DNA of 64,000 nt. Source: Ustilago trichophora. Its lineage: Eukaryota > Basidiomycota > Ustilaginomycetes > Ustilaginales > Ustilaginaceae. The position numbers and the translations under genes are program-made. This document shows positions 28,745 through 39,109 of this stretch, piece after piece (positions within the stretch are counted from its first letter, which is position 1; each line of letters begins with the position of its first letter). The stretch lies in NCBI GenBank assembly GCA_900323505.1, contig OOIN01000005.1, positions 1-64,000 on the forward strand, in the 5' to 3' direction. The notes under the pieces were generated by a model. The model saw nothing but the letters and a program-made list of their open reading frames with translations, had not been told where the DNA came from and did not search any database.

Positions 28745-31213
28745 TTATGTTTGGTGGTGGTGAACCTGCTGCTCCTGTTGGTCCATGAATTCTTGCAGTA
28801 GGCCGGCCATCATTGCCTCATGATTTGACCCAAAGGTGATCGCATGTGCTGCAGGGTCACTGCTTGCGCCCGGATGGTGCTGTTGCGAATGATTGTGTGG
28901 AGGAAGAGGGGGATCGGGAAGGGCAAATAGCGTGGTTGAGTCATGGAAGAAATTCGTCAGGTTCCCAATGCCCAATTCTAGGCTGTGATCGTTGCTGTTG
29001 CTGTTGTTATCGCCGTCGGTCGTCGACCATGGTACTGCAGCGGCCTGAGTAATGGGCTGTTGAGGGACGTCGTGCATCGTCTGCTGCGTTGGTGGAGCAG
29101 TTTCGGGACGATAGATTGGCGATCCAACGCTCGGAGGCCCGCTCTGAGGCAATGTCGCTGCTCTGAATCTCTTGTTCGCCATCCCTTCCGTAGAGTGATT
29201 TCTTCTCAGCGCCCGTTGCGCTTGCACCTCCTCACCTCTTTCGCGCTTGACGCTCGCCACTCTCAACTGTGAGTTGATGTCGCTTACCAGTCGTGCCAAC
29301 TGTGCCCGAATATCCGAAATCCCCTGCATCGCGTCTTTCAGCTGCTTCAGACCAGCCACTGCTGCCTCTACCTCCGCGATGAGCCTTTCCATACTACATC
29401 CGGCTTGTCGTATCGCAGTCAGGGCTAGGAAGGCTCCAGAGATTGCAACACTCTGCGCATACAGTGCTAGCCAAGGACCAGGTGGTAAATGCTGAATGAT
29501 TGTTGGGAACACTTGGATGACGCGTCCAGCAATCTGCATGCATCGTGCTAGATCAGATCGCTCAGCCTCAGCAAGGACCCTCCCTCCAGCCCGACGAGTA
29601 AGATGTTGTAGCGCGATATGAAGTCGCAGCTGCTCGAATTGGAGAGAAACAAAGGCGATGCAGCTTCCAATCGCCAAAGTTGCATCACATTGGGGTGTAG
29701 GCAAGGTACGGAAAGCGATCGGAAGGTTACAATACCATTCCTGCAGCAGCGAATCTTGCTGTCGCGCATGGATCTTGAGACTTTCGTAAGCGCTAGATTC
29801 GGAGGGTGGATGCAGGAGGCTAAACAGGGTGTGGCCGTAGGATCCGGAGATACCGCAAAGAGTAGAAAGCTCGAAGAGATAAGAGAAGAGGTCCGAGCCG
29901 TAGCCTTTGCGATCCCGGCTTGGTGTCGGCGAAGTAGTCTTTAGCGGAAGGAGATCTTGCCGTCGAAATGCCAGAGACCTGACGAGATGATCGATCAAGG
30001 TGACCGACAGAGCTATCTGCTGAACGGACGTATTTTTCCCGTCGCTGACGTCGAAGACGGAGCCTTCGAGAAGGTCCTGCGCGTTCACGCTGTGCCTGAA
30101 CGCTGACCAAGCATCCCCGTGACCAGCACAGAAATGGGCTAATAGGGCATGCACCTGGATTGGTCTCAAGCTTTCTGGGACCCCATGCCTAACTTCACCC
30201 AGGACTTCGATCCAAAATCTAGACTGTCTAAAGAACGCGAGCGCCGAGTCTGAAGTGTGATGTGTCGTTCCAGAAGCGTCTTTTGAGCCGAGTGCTTGAG
30301 CACCACACGCCATGATAGCAAAGACAAGCGAAGCCGCGGTTGAATCAGTTGCTGCTGACAATGATGGCAGGGAAGATATCTGTTGCCACGCCTCTTGCGC
30401 CTCTGAAGGCGAGACGATTGGGTAGAAAGGATGGACTCGGGTGGCGAAAGCGTGCAACAGGGCATGGAAATTCCTTTCTGTTGGCAGAGAAAGAGACACC
30501 GAGTTCAAATGAATAGGAGACGCGAAGTCATGTTCGAGCTCAAGAGATAGCTCCGGGGCTGTCAGAGCTGTCTGTTGTAGCGGTGCTTGCTGTTTGGAGA
30601 TGCAGTAGGTGCTTGTGCTGGTGGCAAGATCTCCTTGACCTCGAGTGTGTAAAATCGCATTTGCTTCCACAATGATGGATGATGCTGAAAGAGGACAGAG
30701 ATCGATCGATGATCTAAAGCTTGAGCTTGCTTCCTGAACCGAAGATGGCTTTTGCCCTCTCTGTTCGTCGTTGGACAGGAATCTGGGCAAGATGACACCT
30801 CCAGGATCACTTGCTCTCCGTGCTCCTTCCCTTGCTTCTCTCCGCTGGCACTGGCAACTACATGCTCTGCTTTGGGACAAGATGGTCACCGTCTTTTCCA
30901 GCTCGGCCAGTCTCGCTTCCAGAGACTCTACATATCTCCTGCTGTAAGCTGAACGATCCTTGACATCGACGTAGACGCATTCCTCGGCAAAAGCGATGCA
31001 CTGGCTGCAGGGCTTCTGACCGTTGCATTTGACCTTTTTGCGACGGCAGACTTCGCATGCTCGCACGACGCGTTTGCGTATGGATCCCTCATGAGGAACG
31101 GTGCCGGGGGTAGAAACGGATGGATGAGAGGTGAGGGGAGGGAAAGGCTGAGATGGAGAGGATGAACCGCTATCTGTAGAGGGGGAGCAAGGTGCAATTG
31201 AACGGAAACACAT
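28745..31213 (-). CDS. Zn2Cys6 transcription factor with fungal-specific MHR domain
   Basis: 822 residues from the first ATG; the upstream open stretch to 31387 has only a GTG. The zinc cluster CEVCRRKKVKC...CSQC...C (Cys53-Cys79, spacing CX2CX6CX5CX2CX6C) is complete and flanked by basic residues. It is followed by a short coiled coil (YVESLEARLAELEKTVTIL) suggesting dimers. A fungal-specific transcription factor middle-homology region begins near FHALLHAFATRVHPFYPIVSPSEA and spans about 300 residues, with FRHSVNAQDLLEG typical of that fold. The C-terminal tail is Gln/His-rich. Target genes cannot be inferred; no metabolic cluster surrounds it. Confidence 0.88.
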   Translation of the reverse strand: MCFRSIAPCSPSTDSGSSSPSQPFPPLTSHPSVSTPGTVPHEGSIRKRVVRACEVCRRKKVKCNGQKPCSQCIAFAEECVYVDVKDRSAYSRRYVESLEARLAELEKTVTILSQSRACSCQCQRREAREGARRASDPGGVILPRFLSNDEQRGQKPSSVQEASSSFRSSIDLCPLSASSIIVEANAILHTRGQGDLATSTSTYCISKQQAPLQQTALTAPELSLELEHDFASPIHLNSVSLSLPTERNFHALLHAFATRVHPFYPIVSPSEAQEAWQQISSLPSLSAATDSTAASLVFAIMACGAQALGSKDASGTTHHTSDSALAFFRQSRFWIEVLGEVRHGVPESLRPIQVHALLAHFCAGHGDAWSAFRHSVNAQDLLEGSVFDVSDGKNTSVQQIALSVTLIDHLVRSLAFRRQDLLPLKTTSPTPSRDRKGYGSDLFSYLFELSTLCGISGSYGHTLFSLLHPPSESSAYESLKIHARQQDSLLQEWYCNLPIAFRTLPTPQCDATLAIGSCIAFVSLQFEQLRLHIALQHLTRRAGGRVLAEAERSDLARCMQIAGRVIQVFPTIIQHLPPGPWLALYAQSVAISGAFLALTAIRQAGCSMERLIAEVEAAVAGLKQLKDAMQGISDIRAQLARLVSDINSQLRVASVKRERGEEVQAQRALRRNHSTEGMANKRFRAATLPQSGPPSVGSPIYRPETAPPTQQTMHDVPQQPITQAAAVPWSTTDGDNNSNSNDHSLELGIGNLTNFFHDSTTLFALPDPPLPPHNHSQQHHPGASSDPAAHAITFGSNHEAMMAGLLQEFMDQQEQQVHHHQT

Positions 31214-32754
31214 TGGTGAAAGAATGTCAAGGCTAGCTTCGAAGAGGCCCGAATTGCCGCTCCTGGAGGCGTCCGGGTCATAGAAGGGAGCTGCTTTAAT
31301 AGAGTGTTGTCTTGAGTCAATACGATGAGCAACTGTAATCTCGAAAGAGCATAGATGGACGTTTGAGGCAGCGACAGATGGGGACACCAGAACGATGGTT
31401 CCGGTGGGGAAGCACGCTCCCAGATGACACTAAAGATGACACTGCTTTGCCAGCCTTGGTCGACCGAGACTGAGCCTAACCAGTCTCACAAGCACGCATG
31501 TGGCGGGTTCCACTTCATTGCCCTAGACGAGTGTACCACTGTCTTGGAACCTCTATTCCTGACAATCCTTGCCCCTTGTCCGCTCTGATGCGAATTCTTC
31601 ACGAGAATGCTTCTGCAATCACGAATCAAAGTTTTGGCGTCTCAAACTTTATCGTAGTGAGCAACTGCTGCCACAATAGCTTGGTGCTCGTGCGATGTCA
31701 TGCTTTTGCTTTGATGCACGGAGATGAGAGGCTCGGAAGGTGCCTGACTTTCGCGTAGTTGAACGGCATCCGTCATGAAGCTAAACAAGAGAGACCGAGA
31801 CGAGACCGACGTCTTTCTCTTTCTGAACTCGGGTGTTGTTGGCTTCGTCATCCGATCAACCTTTGTTTCCCATCGAGCGTCTTTGATGGATACAAAAATC
31901 TTGGCTTCCGTCGGCTTCTGCTTGCCAAGGACCACCCCTGAGACGCCGTATGCTTCCGTGGATGGAGAACGGCGAACATATCATGAAGAGAAATGAAGAG
32001 GGAACAAGAGTGGCTTCGTCCATGCTACGTCGTTGGATGAGATGTGGCGTTGTCTGCTGAGCTGATGTTGGCGTGGAGAGCATGTGTACGTGTGACGACC
32101 TTGGCGAAGGAGCGCTCTCCGCCGCTTAATCCTATCGCTCGTGTGCCGAGGTCGATACAGATTCTGCCAGAGTCACTTGTGACTTTGGCAGGTAGCTCTG
32201 CTCTGTCACTGAGGATGCAACCGTAAACTCACAAATGTTCGGTTAGCCACGGGATAGTGTCCTATCGAGACCTCCCCGACGGAATCCAGCGTACAACTTG
32301 TATTTTGCAAGTCCCCGTGGTGAAGCAGACACAGTTGCCTCATCTGTGGCACAAGTGTGTGCATGAACATGCTCATGTGTTGGCAGCGGAAGCCAAAAAG
32401 ACCTCGACCGAGCCAATTCTAGCATCATCACCAATAAGGCTTGACGCCATTCATTGGACGGAGAGGGCCAGACAATGACCACGAGGCTCGCGGTCCGAGT
32501 CGTGCCGGCCCTTCGTGCTACTGGGCGTCAGCGCCGGCGCAAGAAGCTTCAGATGACTTTGTCTCTGGGTCAACGGACCGTACTATACAGTACATGCTCG
32601 ATTCAGGTCCACGAAACGAGTTGAGGCTGAAAAATCTATGTTTTACGAGTAAAAATACAATTTGCATGCTGATGATCAGTCGATCACATTTTGATCTGAA
32701 CAAGAAGCTGGAATGCTTGCTTAGCTGCGTGAGCAGCTTCCGAAGTGCTAGAGA
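31214..32754. other. Gap between the Zn2Cys6 gene and HGH1
   Basis: 1.54 kb. Both flanking genes are on the minus strand, so it holds the Zn2Cys6 promoter and the HGH1 3' region. It contains GTACTATACAGTACAT at 32580-32595, a relative of the TAC(T/A)G arrays. Short open frames on both strands show no family features. I see nothing else. Confidence 0.5.
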
Positions 32755-34528
32755 TCAGAGTTCCTCAATCTGCAGGTCCTCGTCACCGCTCTCTTCCTCC
32801 TCTTGCACCTCGGCGCCAACGTCCTCCTCATTTGCCTCTGCGTCGTCCTCAAGGTCCTTGGCCGTTGCGGCCGACTCGTCTCTCTTGAGAATGTTGACCA
32901 ATCTGAGAACTGCCTCGGCGATCTTCTCATCCGGCTCGACCAAGTGCGCTGACCTGACAACGACGTAAGCGCCACGAGCACGAAGACACTGGCGGCCGTA
33001 AATGTTGGTGCAAAGTAGGAGCAAGGACTCGACAAGCATGAGACGCAGTGCGGGGTCTTTTTCACGCTTCTTATCCTCGGGAAGCATCTGACATTCCTCA
33101 GGAAGCTCTTCCTGGTCTTCGAGGTCAACCTCAGCGAGTTCTTTACCGTCGCAAAGTGGAAGCAGGAGGTAAGGGAGAATGTCGACCGACGAGGGTGGAC
33201 GAGTAGTGGCGCGGAGAGCACCAGCGAGCATCTCATCTTCGCCATCGCGGGCCGGTGGTGGTGCGATGAGGAGCTTATGTGCTGACTTGACAAAGAGGAC
33301 GTTTCTGTGAGGAGAAAAGTATCATGACAAGATAAGGGTTAGTGAGCCGATCTCAGACATCGGAAAGCGGTACCCGAGAGAGGCAGATGAACGGATACCT
33401 ACTTGAGGGTGCTGATAACTCCTCCCCTGCGGATGAGGTTAGGGTGCTCTGTAAAAGCCATGATACGAGCAACCGGGTATTCTGTTGCGGCAGGGATGGC
33501 GCCCTGCTCGTCGACGCCGCGGGCGAGCGCTGCCTGCGCTGTCGCCGAGGCAGCTGCCGTGGAAGCCGACAATGGGCTCACGAACCAGTCTCTGCCCCTG
33601 GGCAAGACGGTGACATTGGCAAAGACACTGGCCAAAAAGTTGCAATTGGTCTTGCGCTTGATCCTCGGCCTTCCGTCTGGTCCACGCTCGACCTTCTCTG
33701 GCTCCTTTTCCTCCTCAGCCTTGGTAGCAGCATCCTTTGCGCGCTGCTTCATGGCCTCAAGATCGCTTCCTTGAGACGCCACTGTGGCGCCTTCTTCGAA
33801 TGCGTCGAGCAATCGAGCCATGGCGGGTACCTTTTCGTCCACCTTCTTGGCCTGCTCTGCGACTTTGTTGGCATACTCTTCGGCCTTTGCCTTCTTGGCG
33901 GCATATTCGGGATCACTGGGCTCGACGTCCATGCCGTTGAGTACGCCCTCCATCTCCTCGGAAGCCATGAAACTGTAGAAAGGACGAGCCTGCACTTTGA
34001 GATCCAGAAGAATGGCGCAAATGGACTCGAGCTTGGTGAGGTTGGAGAGTAGCATGCATGCCAGATCGGCCAGGAGAGAGACAGGATCGGCAATGTAGCG
34101 CACAAGGAACTCGAGGAAGGTTTTGTCACCAATCTTGCGTGCGAGAACAAGGCTGTCCGAGATATTGATGAGTGCACTAAAGGCGTCGTGTGCGGTGATC
34201 TGTGTGTCCAAAGGTGAATCAAGCAAAATTGGATCAGTATTTTGGCATAACAGGACCGAGATTGGATTCTTCTGAGGGCAACACTTACAGGCTGGTCCTG
34301 GCACAATCGCTTCAGATCTTCAACAGTATCGACCTCCTTTCCATCGCGGCCAACAAGTGGAGAGCCATCGCGATTCTTGTGCTTCGAAATGAGGAGGGAG
34401 CGTTGGGGGCTGTCCTTGGCACTGAAGCCAACGATGTTGCTGAGGGCCACCTGTCGGACCTGAGCGTTGGGATCCGACAAGAAGGTGAGCACTTCGAGCT
34501 CTGGTGGTGGTGTGATATTCGATGGCAT
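32755..34528 (-). CDS. HGH1: HGH1, eEF2-folding co-chaperone (three exons)
   Basis: Spliced model: complement of 32755-33304, 33403-34199 and 34289-34528, giving 528 residues. Introns are 89 bp (GTAAGT...ACACAG) and 98 bp (GTAGGT...TCACAG). Joining restores a continuous armadillo-type repeat protein: an N-terminal HEAT/ARM stretch (FLSDPNAQVRQVALSNIVGFS, AFSALINISDSLVLARKIG, ACMLLSNLTKLE), a charged insert, and the diagnostic C-terminal block LPEECQMLPEDKKREKDPALRLMLVESLLLLCTNIYGRQCLR. The tail is acidic. Hgh1 links chaperones to eEF2 during its folding. Start is the first ATG (MPSNITPPPELEVL). Exon joins are judged by eye but both keep frame. Confidence 0.92.
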
Positions 34529-35155
34529 GCTGAAAGAAAGTCTACGGGCCTGTGTCAGAGACAATAGTCGTGGTGATAGGAAAGGAGGACGTGCGAAGAA
34601 GTGAAGCCAAGCGAATCTGAAAAATTTAAGAATCTCCGTGAATATCGCCGGCTAAGCACTCAAAAAAAAAAAAAAAAGAAAAGGAAGGAGCGCTTCCTCG
34701 GACTTCGAAGCGCATCATTCTGCATACCATCTGTCACCATTTTCAGCCCACAAAAATTCTGACCATCATTTCTGTGCCCTTTAATTGTGCCCTTTAATTG
34801 TGCCAAAAAAAAAAAAGCAACATCGGGTCGATCGGGAGCGCACTGGCTTTGATCTGAAGCAAGAGCAACACGCTTGGACCACAAACTTATAAAGACATCT
34901 TTGACTTTTTGGCTTGACCGAGCAACGCTAAGCGATGCCCTGCCACAGACAACTCATGCCTCGTGACTGACCAGAGCAACTCCGTTCAGTCTTCCGAATC
35001 ATTCACCACCCCCTTCTCCACCACCGACGGCAAGCCAAACCGGCGGCAACCATACCATCTCGACTCACCTCGAGGCATCGTCGCACCGATCCGACGAGGT
35101 GTACAGGTGAATAGGGCAGTGTGGCGCCATTGCTACGACTTGGTCGAGCTAGATC
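34529..35155. promoter_or_regulatory. Divergent promoter, HGH1 / BUD6
   Basis: 627 bp between outward-facing starts. It contains an A15 run (34663-34677), a 13-bp perfect tandem duplication TGCCCTTTAATTG at 34775-34800, and an A12 run (34806-34817). No TAC(T/A)G array here. Confidence 0.6.
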
Positions 35156-38100
35156 ATGTTTTCCAACCTCATGAGCAGCCGCAAAGGCTCTGGTGATCGT
35201 AGCAACCACCGTCTCTCTGGGTCCAGCCAGCCGGTCACCGCAGAACGCATTCGGCATCCTCAGCACGTGCATACACAAGATGGACAGGGCTCGCCGTCGT
35301 ACGAATCGAGCCCACATGGCTCGTCCTACATGACACGCCAGGATAGCGCAGGCTCGTCGTCCGGACCAGGATGGAATAGTCCAAGTGGAAGTCAATTCTC
35401 ACGCTCACCAGCTCAGCTTCCGGAAGAGATGAGAGCTAGAGAAAAGCAACGACAGGTGGAGCGAGAACGAGAACGCCGAGAGCGACAGACCAGTCAATCA
35501 TCAGTGAATGCGTCTACCTCAGCTGTGTCGGCTGCATCCAGCATTGCACAGGACTCGCCCGCAAAGTATTCATCCAGTCACATGGAATCCTCGGTCACAC
35601 GTCTTCTGGTAGCCACAAAGATGCTGCTCGAATCGCTAACAAAGTGGTCCATCGGCCAGCGAAGCGAGGAGGACGTTTCCGACATCTATGTTCGGCTCGG
35701 CAACGACTTCAACTCTGCCAAGCTGGCATTTGGCTCCTACGGTATCGATATGAGCGATCTCAGCTCGGTGCCCGATGACCTCCGTGACTGTCTCGAGCGC
35801 TGTCTCTCAGAAGAGGCATCCCCTGCTGTGCTTGAAGTGCATCTTCCTCGAATCCGTGAGATCATCATCAACCTCTTGCAAGGCCTCAAGATGAAGCAAG
35901 CCGAATACAAGCAGTTCCTCGTGCAGCAGCGCGCAGCAAAGGAGACAAGAAGATCCAGCATCCTGCCCGAAGCTCCAATGGCATCGACGCCACCACCGCA
36001 GCAGCCGCAACCATCAAGCCGTGTGCTTGGGCCACGCGCATCTCGGCAAGGGTTCAGTGAAGGTGCTGCACCCGCCCTGACCGAATCACAACCAGCAGTC
36101 ATCTCCGCAGCAACACCCTCGCAACGACCCGATCCTCTTCAGCGTGCTAGCTCGGCGGGAGCTAATTTGCATTCGGATCGTGCATCTCTGCCGACGGCAG
36201 GCGAAGATGTTGATTCATCTATGACCCCTCCTGCCAATGCTTCCGTAAATCGAGCTAACGTGATTCGCCCACCAAGCCGCATATCACGCGCCACAAGTGA
36301 TCGATCGACAGACAAGCGAGGCAACGAACAACAGTCTCCTGCCTTACCTCAAGCTACCTTTTCGACATCGGATGCGCCCGAAACCGAGTCAGGTCAGGTG
36401 ACACCACGAATGCCAAGCGTAGAGCGTCACACGCTCGTTGACGATGGTGCTGTTGCGCCAAGTGCTTCCGGTGGTGATTCCGCGTCGAGCGAAGAAGAGC
36501 GCCTCGCCGACCAGCCTCGGCCACTCAGCAGCATGACACCGCAGCGCCTGAGCACCCGATCACCTCGTCACACACCCAAGTCATCCGTCGACACTGCCGA
36601 CTTTACCGAACACGATCCCAGTCTGAGGGCGCTCAAGAACCGCGATGCACTCGAGCGTCGAGCCAGTAAGCGATTCAGCGCCTATACATTCAACAAGATG
36701 GGCATCGGCCAGAGCTACAGTCAGGGTCTTGGCATGAATATGTATCCACCTGGTGCTGGTGGTGCTGGCAGTCCGCTCGCCGAACGCAAATCGACGGAAC
36801 GACGAGGAAGCGGCGCACGTCGGGTCATCCGACCTCCGCTTCCTGAGCCAAGTCCAGCACTCGAAGGTACCCCTACTCCTTCCACGCTCGCACGCACCAC
36901 CACCGACTACTTTGGGTCTTCGAGCAGCAGCAACAGTATCAGTGGTGCACGTCCTCTTCCTCGTTCCAAGAGTGCTGCTACCATTGACAGCAAGTTCGAG
37001 TCCATCGAGGAAGTCAAGACGCCGACCTCGTCCACTTTCAGCCGTGAAGACGGCCGCACGCCTTCTCCTGAGCCTAGCAGCATGGCTTCGGAAAAGCCGC
37101 CGACTATCAACGCCGCAAAGGCTGCGTCCAGCGAATCAAAGGATTTGCTTGCACCCGTGGTACCTGGACAGCGTGTCACTTCGCAAGCAGTCAGCTCCAC
37201 TGAATCGCTCCCATTCGTCGATGCTCAGCCTCCTCCTTGCGAGACGGGCGAAGCAGCAACCGCGCAGCCCAAAGAGATCAAGACGGCTCACTTTGTGACC
37301 GAGTCCGCCGCTCCTGTATCGAGTACTCAGATTCCATCAACGCCGCGCGCTCGTTCCAGCACATCAGCAACGTCGCTCAACATCTTTCTTCAACTCGGTC
37401 GCCAGACGCGAAAGGCTGTTATCGAGCTCGATCCTTCAAATCCTGTCACACGCGGTATCAGCGTGGCGAGACTGCGTATGCTTTTCATCGATCGATTCGC
37501 TTACTCTCCAGGCATGGACGACTTTCCAACCATCTATGTCAAGGATCCTGCCAGTGGCGTCACCTACGAGCTCGAAGATCTCGGCGACGTCCAAGAGGGC
37601 AGCCTGCTTACGCTCAACATTGAGCCGCTCGACCAAGTCAAGCAGCATCTCGATCTGTCGCTTGGTACCATCTCGCGCGAGATCCGTGAGCTCAAGGCTG
37701 CTTTAGCTGAGCGCGACCGTGACGCACGACGCATGTCTTTTGTCAACAACGATAATCTCGTAGCAGCACATGCAACACCCACCAAGATCAGCGATTCACA
37801 GTTCCAAGCTGCCGGCCAGCGCGTTGCTCAGCTTAAGCGCGCCAACACACGTGCTACCGGCGCGCAGCACGAAGAATCGTCGCCCATCTCACCACCACAG
37901 GACTCGATCTCGAGCGTAATCGCCGCCGCATCCTCTTCTTCTTCGGCTTTGGCAGGCTCGCGCATCGCCCACGAACTCAAAGTCCAGTTTGAAGAATTGC
38001 AGAACCTTCGTCGCGAATTCGCAATCACTCGTCAGCTGCAAACCGACTTTGAAGGAGACGTCAAGTCGATCCTCGCCAAAGTGCGTGAACAGTCGGGTGC

Positions 38101-38971
38101 AGTCCGTGCTATCGCCTCCACTAAAGTTGCAGCAGAGCGCAACTTCATCGTTGCTGGTAAGGCTCGTCTCGACACCCAATCGCAAGACCTTCTCACCCTC
38201 ATTGAGGATCTGCAGGATACGGTTGACGATCTTCGTGTCGATGTCATTCAGCGCGGTGTCAAGCCTAGGCCGATCTTGGTCAAGCAGATCGTCGAGGATG
38301 TCGATCGCGCCACAAAAGGCTTGTTGGAGCTCGAAGGCTACGTCCAGACAGTCAAGCCAAGCTGGAAGAAGACGTGGGAATCCGAGCTGCAGAACATCGT
38401 CGACGAGCAAGAGTTTCTCAATCACGAAGAAGGATTGTTGTCAGATCTGCGGGACGATCTTGGCGCGCTCAAAGAGGTGTTTAGCAACATCCAGCAAGTG
38501 GTCAAGCTCAGAGGCGGCTCTGGCAAGGGTGGCAAGTACATCCCTCCTCTGCCTGAGGAGGGTCACGAGGGTCTGTCGACAGTCATGATGGAGGTCAAAT
38601 CGCAAGCGGTCAACCACGAGAAGCGGCTGCGTGCGCTGCAAGCAGTCGAGCGACAGAGGCAGAAGGATTTGCTGGCGTCCAAGACGAATGACGAATTCAG
38701 CGAAGAGCTTGCTGGATTCGTCGATAAAAAGGTGCTCAGGAAGACAGGTGGTGTATTGGAAGCGGAAAGGGTCAGACAGAAAAGAGATCATGCGACGTGG
38801 AAAGCAATGTTTGGTGGCGGCGGCCCCGGTGGAGTTCCGATGGCTCCGAGCGGCAGCGGTGGAGTGGAAGCCAAGCCGAAAAAGTTGATCCTGGGTGGGA
38901 AGAAGGAACGGTCTGCTGCGACAGATGCTGACACCTCGTCGAGTACAGCAAATGACGACGCCACTTTGTAG
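35156..38971 (+). CDS. BUD6: Actin-interacting protein Bud6/Aip3
   Basis: 1,271 residues, single exon. An N-terminal helical domain (about 146-260: SVTRLLVATKMLLESLTKWS...LPRIREIIINLLQGLKMKQAEY) matches the conserved Bud6 N-terminus. A long Ser/Pro-rich disordered region follows. The C-terminal AIP3 domain starts near residue 740 (NIFLQLGRQTRKAVIELDPSNPVTRGISVARLRMLF) and continues through a coiled-coil core (EIRELKAALAERD, LKVQFEELQNLRREFA) to about 1180, including KRLRALQAVERQRQKDLLASK. Bud6 binds actin monomers and formins to promote actin-cable nucleation at sites of polar growth, relevant to budding and filament tips in a smut fungus. Family assignment is firm. Confidence 0.94.
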   Translation: MFSNLMSSRKGSGDRSNHRLSGSSQPVTAERIRHPQHVHTQDGQGSPSYESSPHGSSYMTRQDSAGSSSGPGWNSPSGSQFSRSPAQLPEEMRAREKQRQVERERERRERQTSQSSVNASTSAVSAASSIAQDSPAKYSSSHMESSVTRLLVATKMLLESLTKWSIGQRSEEDVSDIYVRLGNDFNSAKLAFGSYGIDMSDLSSVPDDLRDCLERCLSEEASPAVLEVHLPRIREIIINLLQGLKMKQAEYKQFLVQQRAAKETRRSSILPEAPMASTPPPQQPQPSSRVLGPRASRQGFSEGAAPALTESQPAVISAATPSQRPDPLQRASSAGANLHSDRASLPTAGEDVDSSMTPPANASVNRANVIRPPSRISRATSDRSTDKRGNEQQSPALPQATFSTSDAPETESGQVTPRMPSVERHTLVDDGAVAPSASGGDSASSEEERLADQPRPLSSMTPQRLSTRSPRHTPKSSVDTADFTEHDPSLRALKNRDALERRASKRFSAYTFNKMGIGQSYSQGLGMNMYPPGAGGAGSPLAERKSTERRGSGARRVIRPPLPEPSPALEGTPTPSTLARTTTDYFGSSSSSNSISGARPLPRSKSAATIDSKFESIEEVKTPTSSTFSREDGRTPSPEPSSMASEKPPTINAAKAASSESKDLLAPVVPGQRVTSQAVSSTESLPFVDAQPPPCETGEAATAQPKEIKTAHFVTESAAPVSSTQIPSTPRARSSTSATSLNIFLQLGRQTRKAVIELDPSNPVTRGISVARLRMLFIDRFAYSPGMDDFPTIYVKDPASGVTYELEDLGDVQEGSLLTLNIEPLDQVKQHLDLSLGTISREIRELKAALAERDRDARRMSFVNNDNLVAAHATPTKISDSQFQAAGQRVAQLKRANTRATGAQHEESSPISPPQDSISSVIAAASSSSSALAGSRIAHELKVQFEELQNLRREFAITRQLQTDFEGDVKSILAKVREQSGAVRAIASTKVAAERNFIVAGKARLDTQSQDLLTLIEDLQDTVDDLRVDVIQRGVKPRPILVKQIVEDVDRATKGLLELEGYVQTVKPSWKKTWESELQNIVDEQEFLNHEEGLLSDLRDDLGALKEVFSNIQQVVKLRGGSGKGGKYIPPLPEEGHEGLSTVMMEVKSQAVNHEKRLRALQAVERQRQKDLLASKTNDEFSEELAGFVDKKVLRKTGGVLEAERVRQKRDHATWKAMFGGGGPGGVPMAPSGSGGVEAKPKKLILGGKKERSAATDADTSSSTANDDATL

Positions 38972-39109
38972 ATCTCAGACCCATCTAGTCTGTCGTGGAA
39001 TCGTCTTGTTTTGCATTTGCAGCAATAGCATCAGCACTTTTAAGTTATACCAAATATTGTTCTAGGGTTAGATAATGGTCTTGAGAAGGTCAGAGTGTGA
39101 CACGAGAGC

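Noticed and set aside
25994..31213. The two adjacent transcription factors as the core of a secondary-metabolite cluster
   Set aside because: No biosynthetic, transporter or tailoring enzymes lie nearby; neighbours are housekeeping genes.
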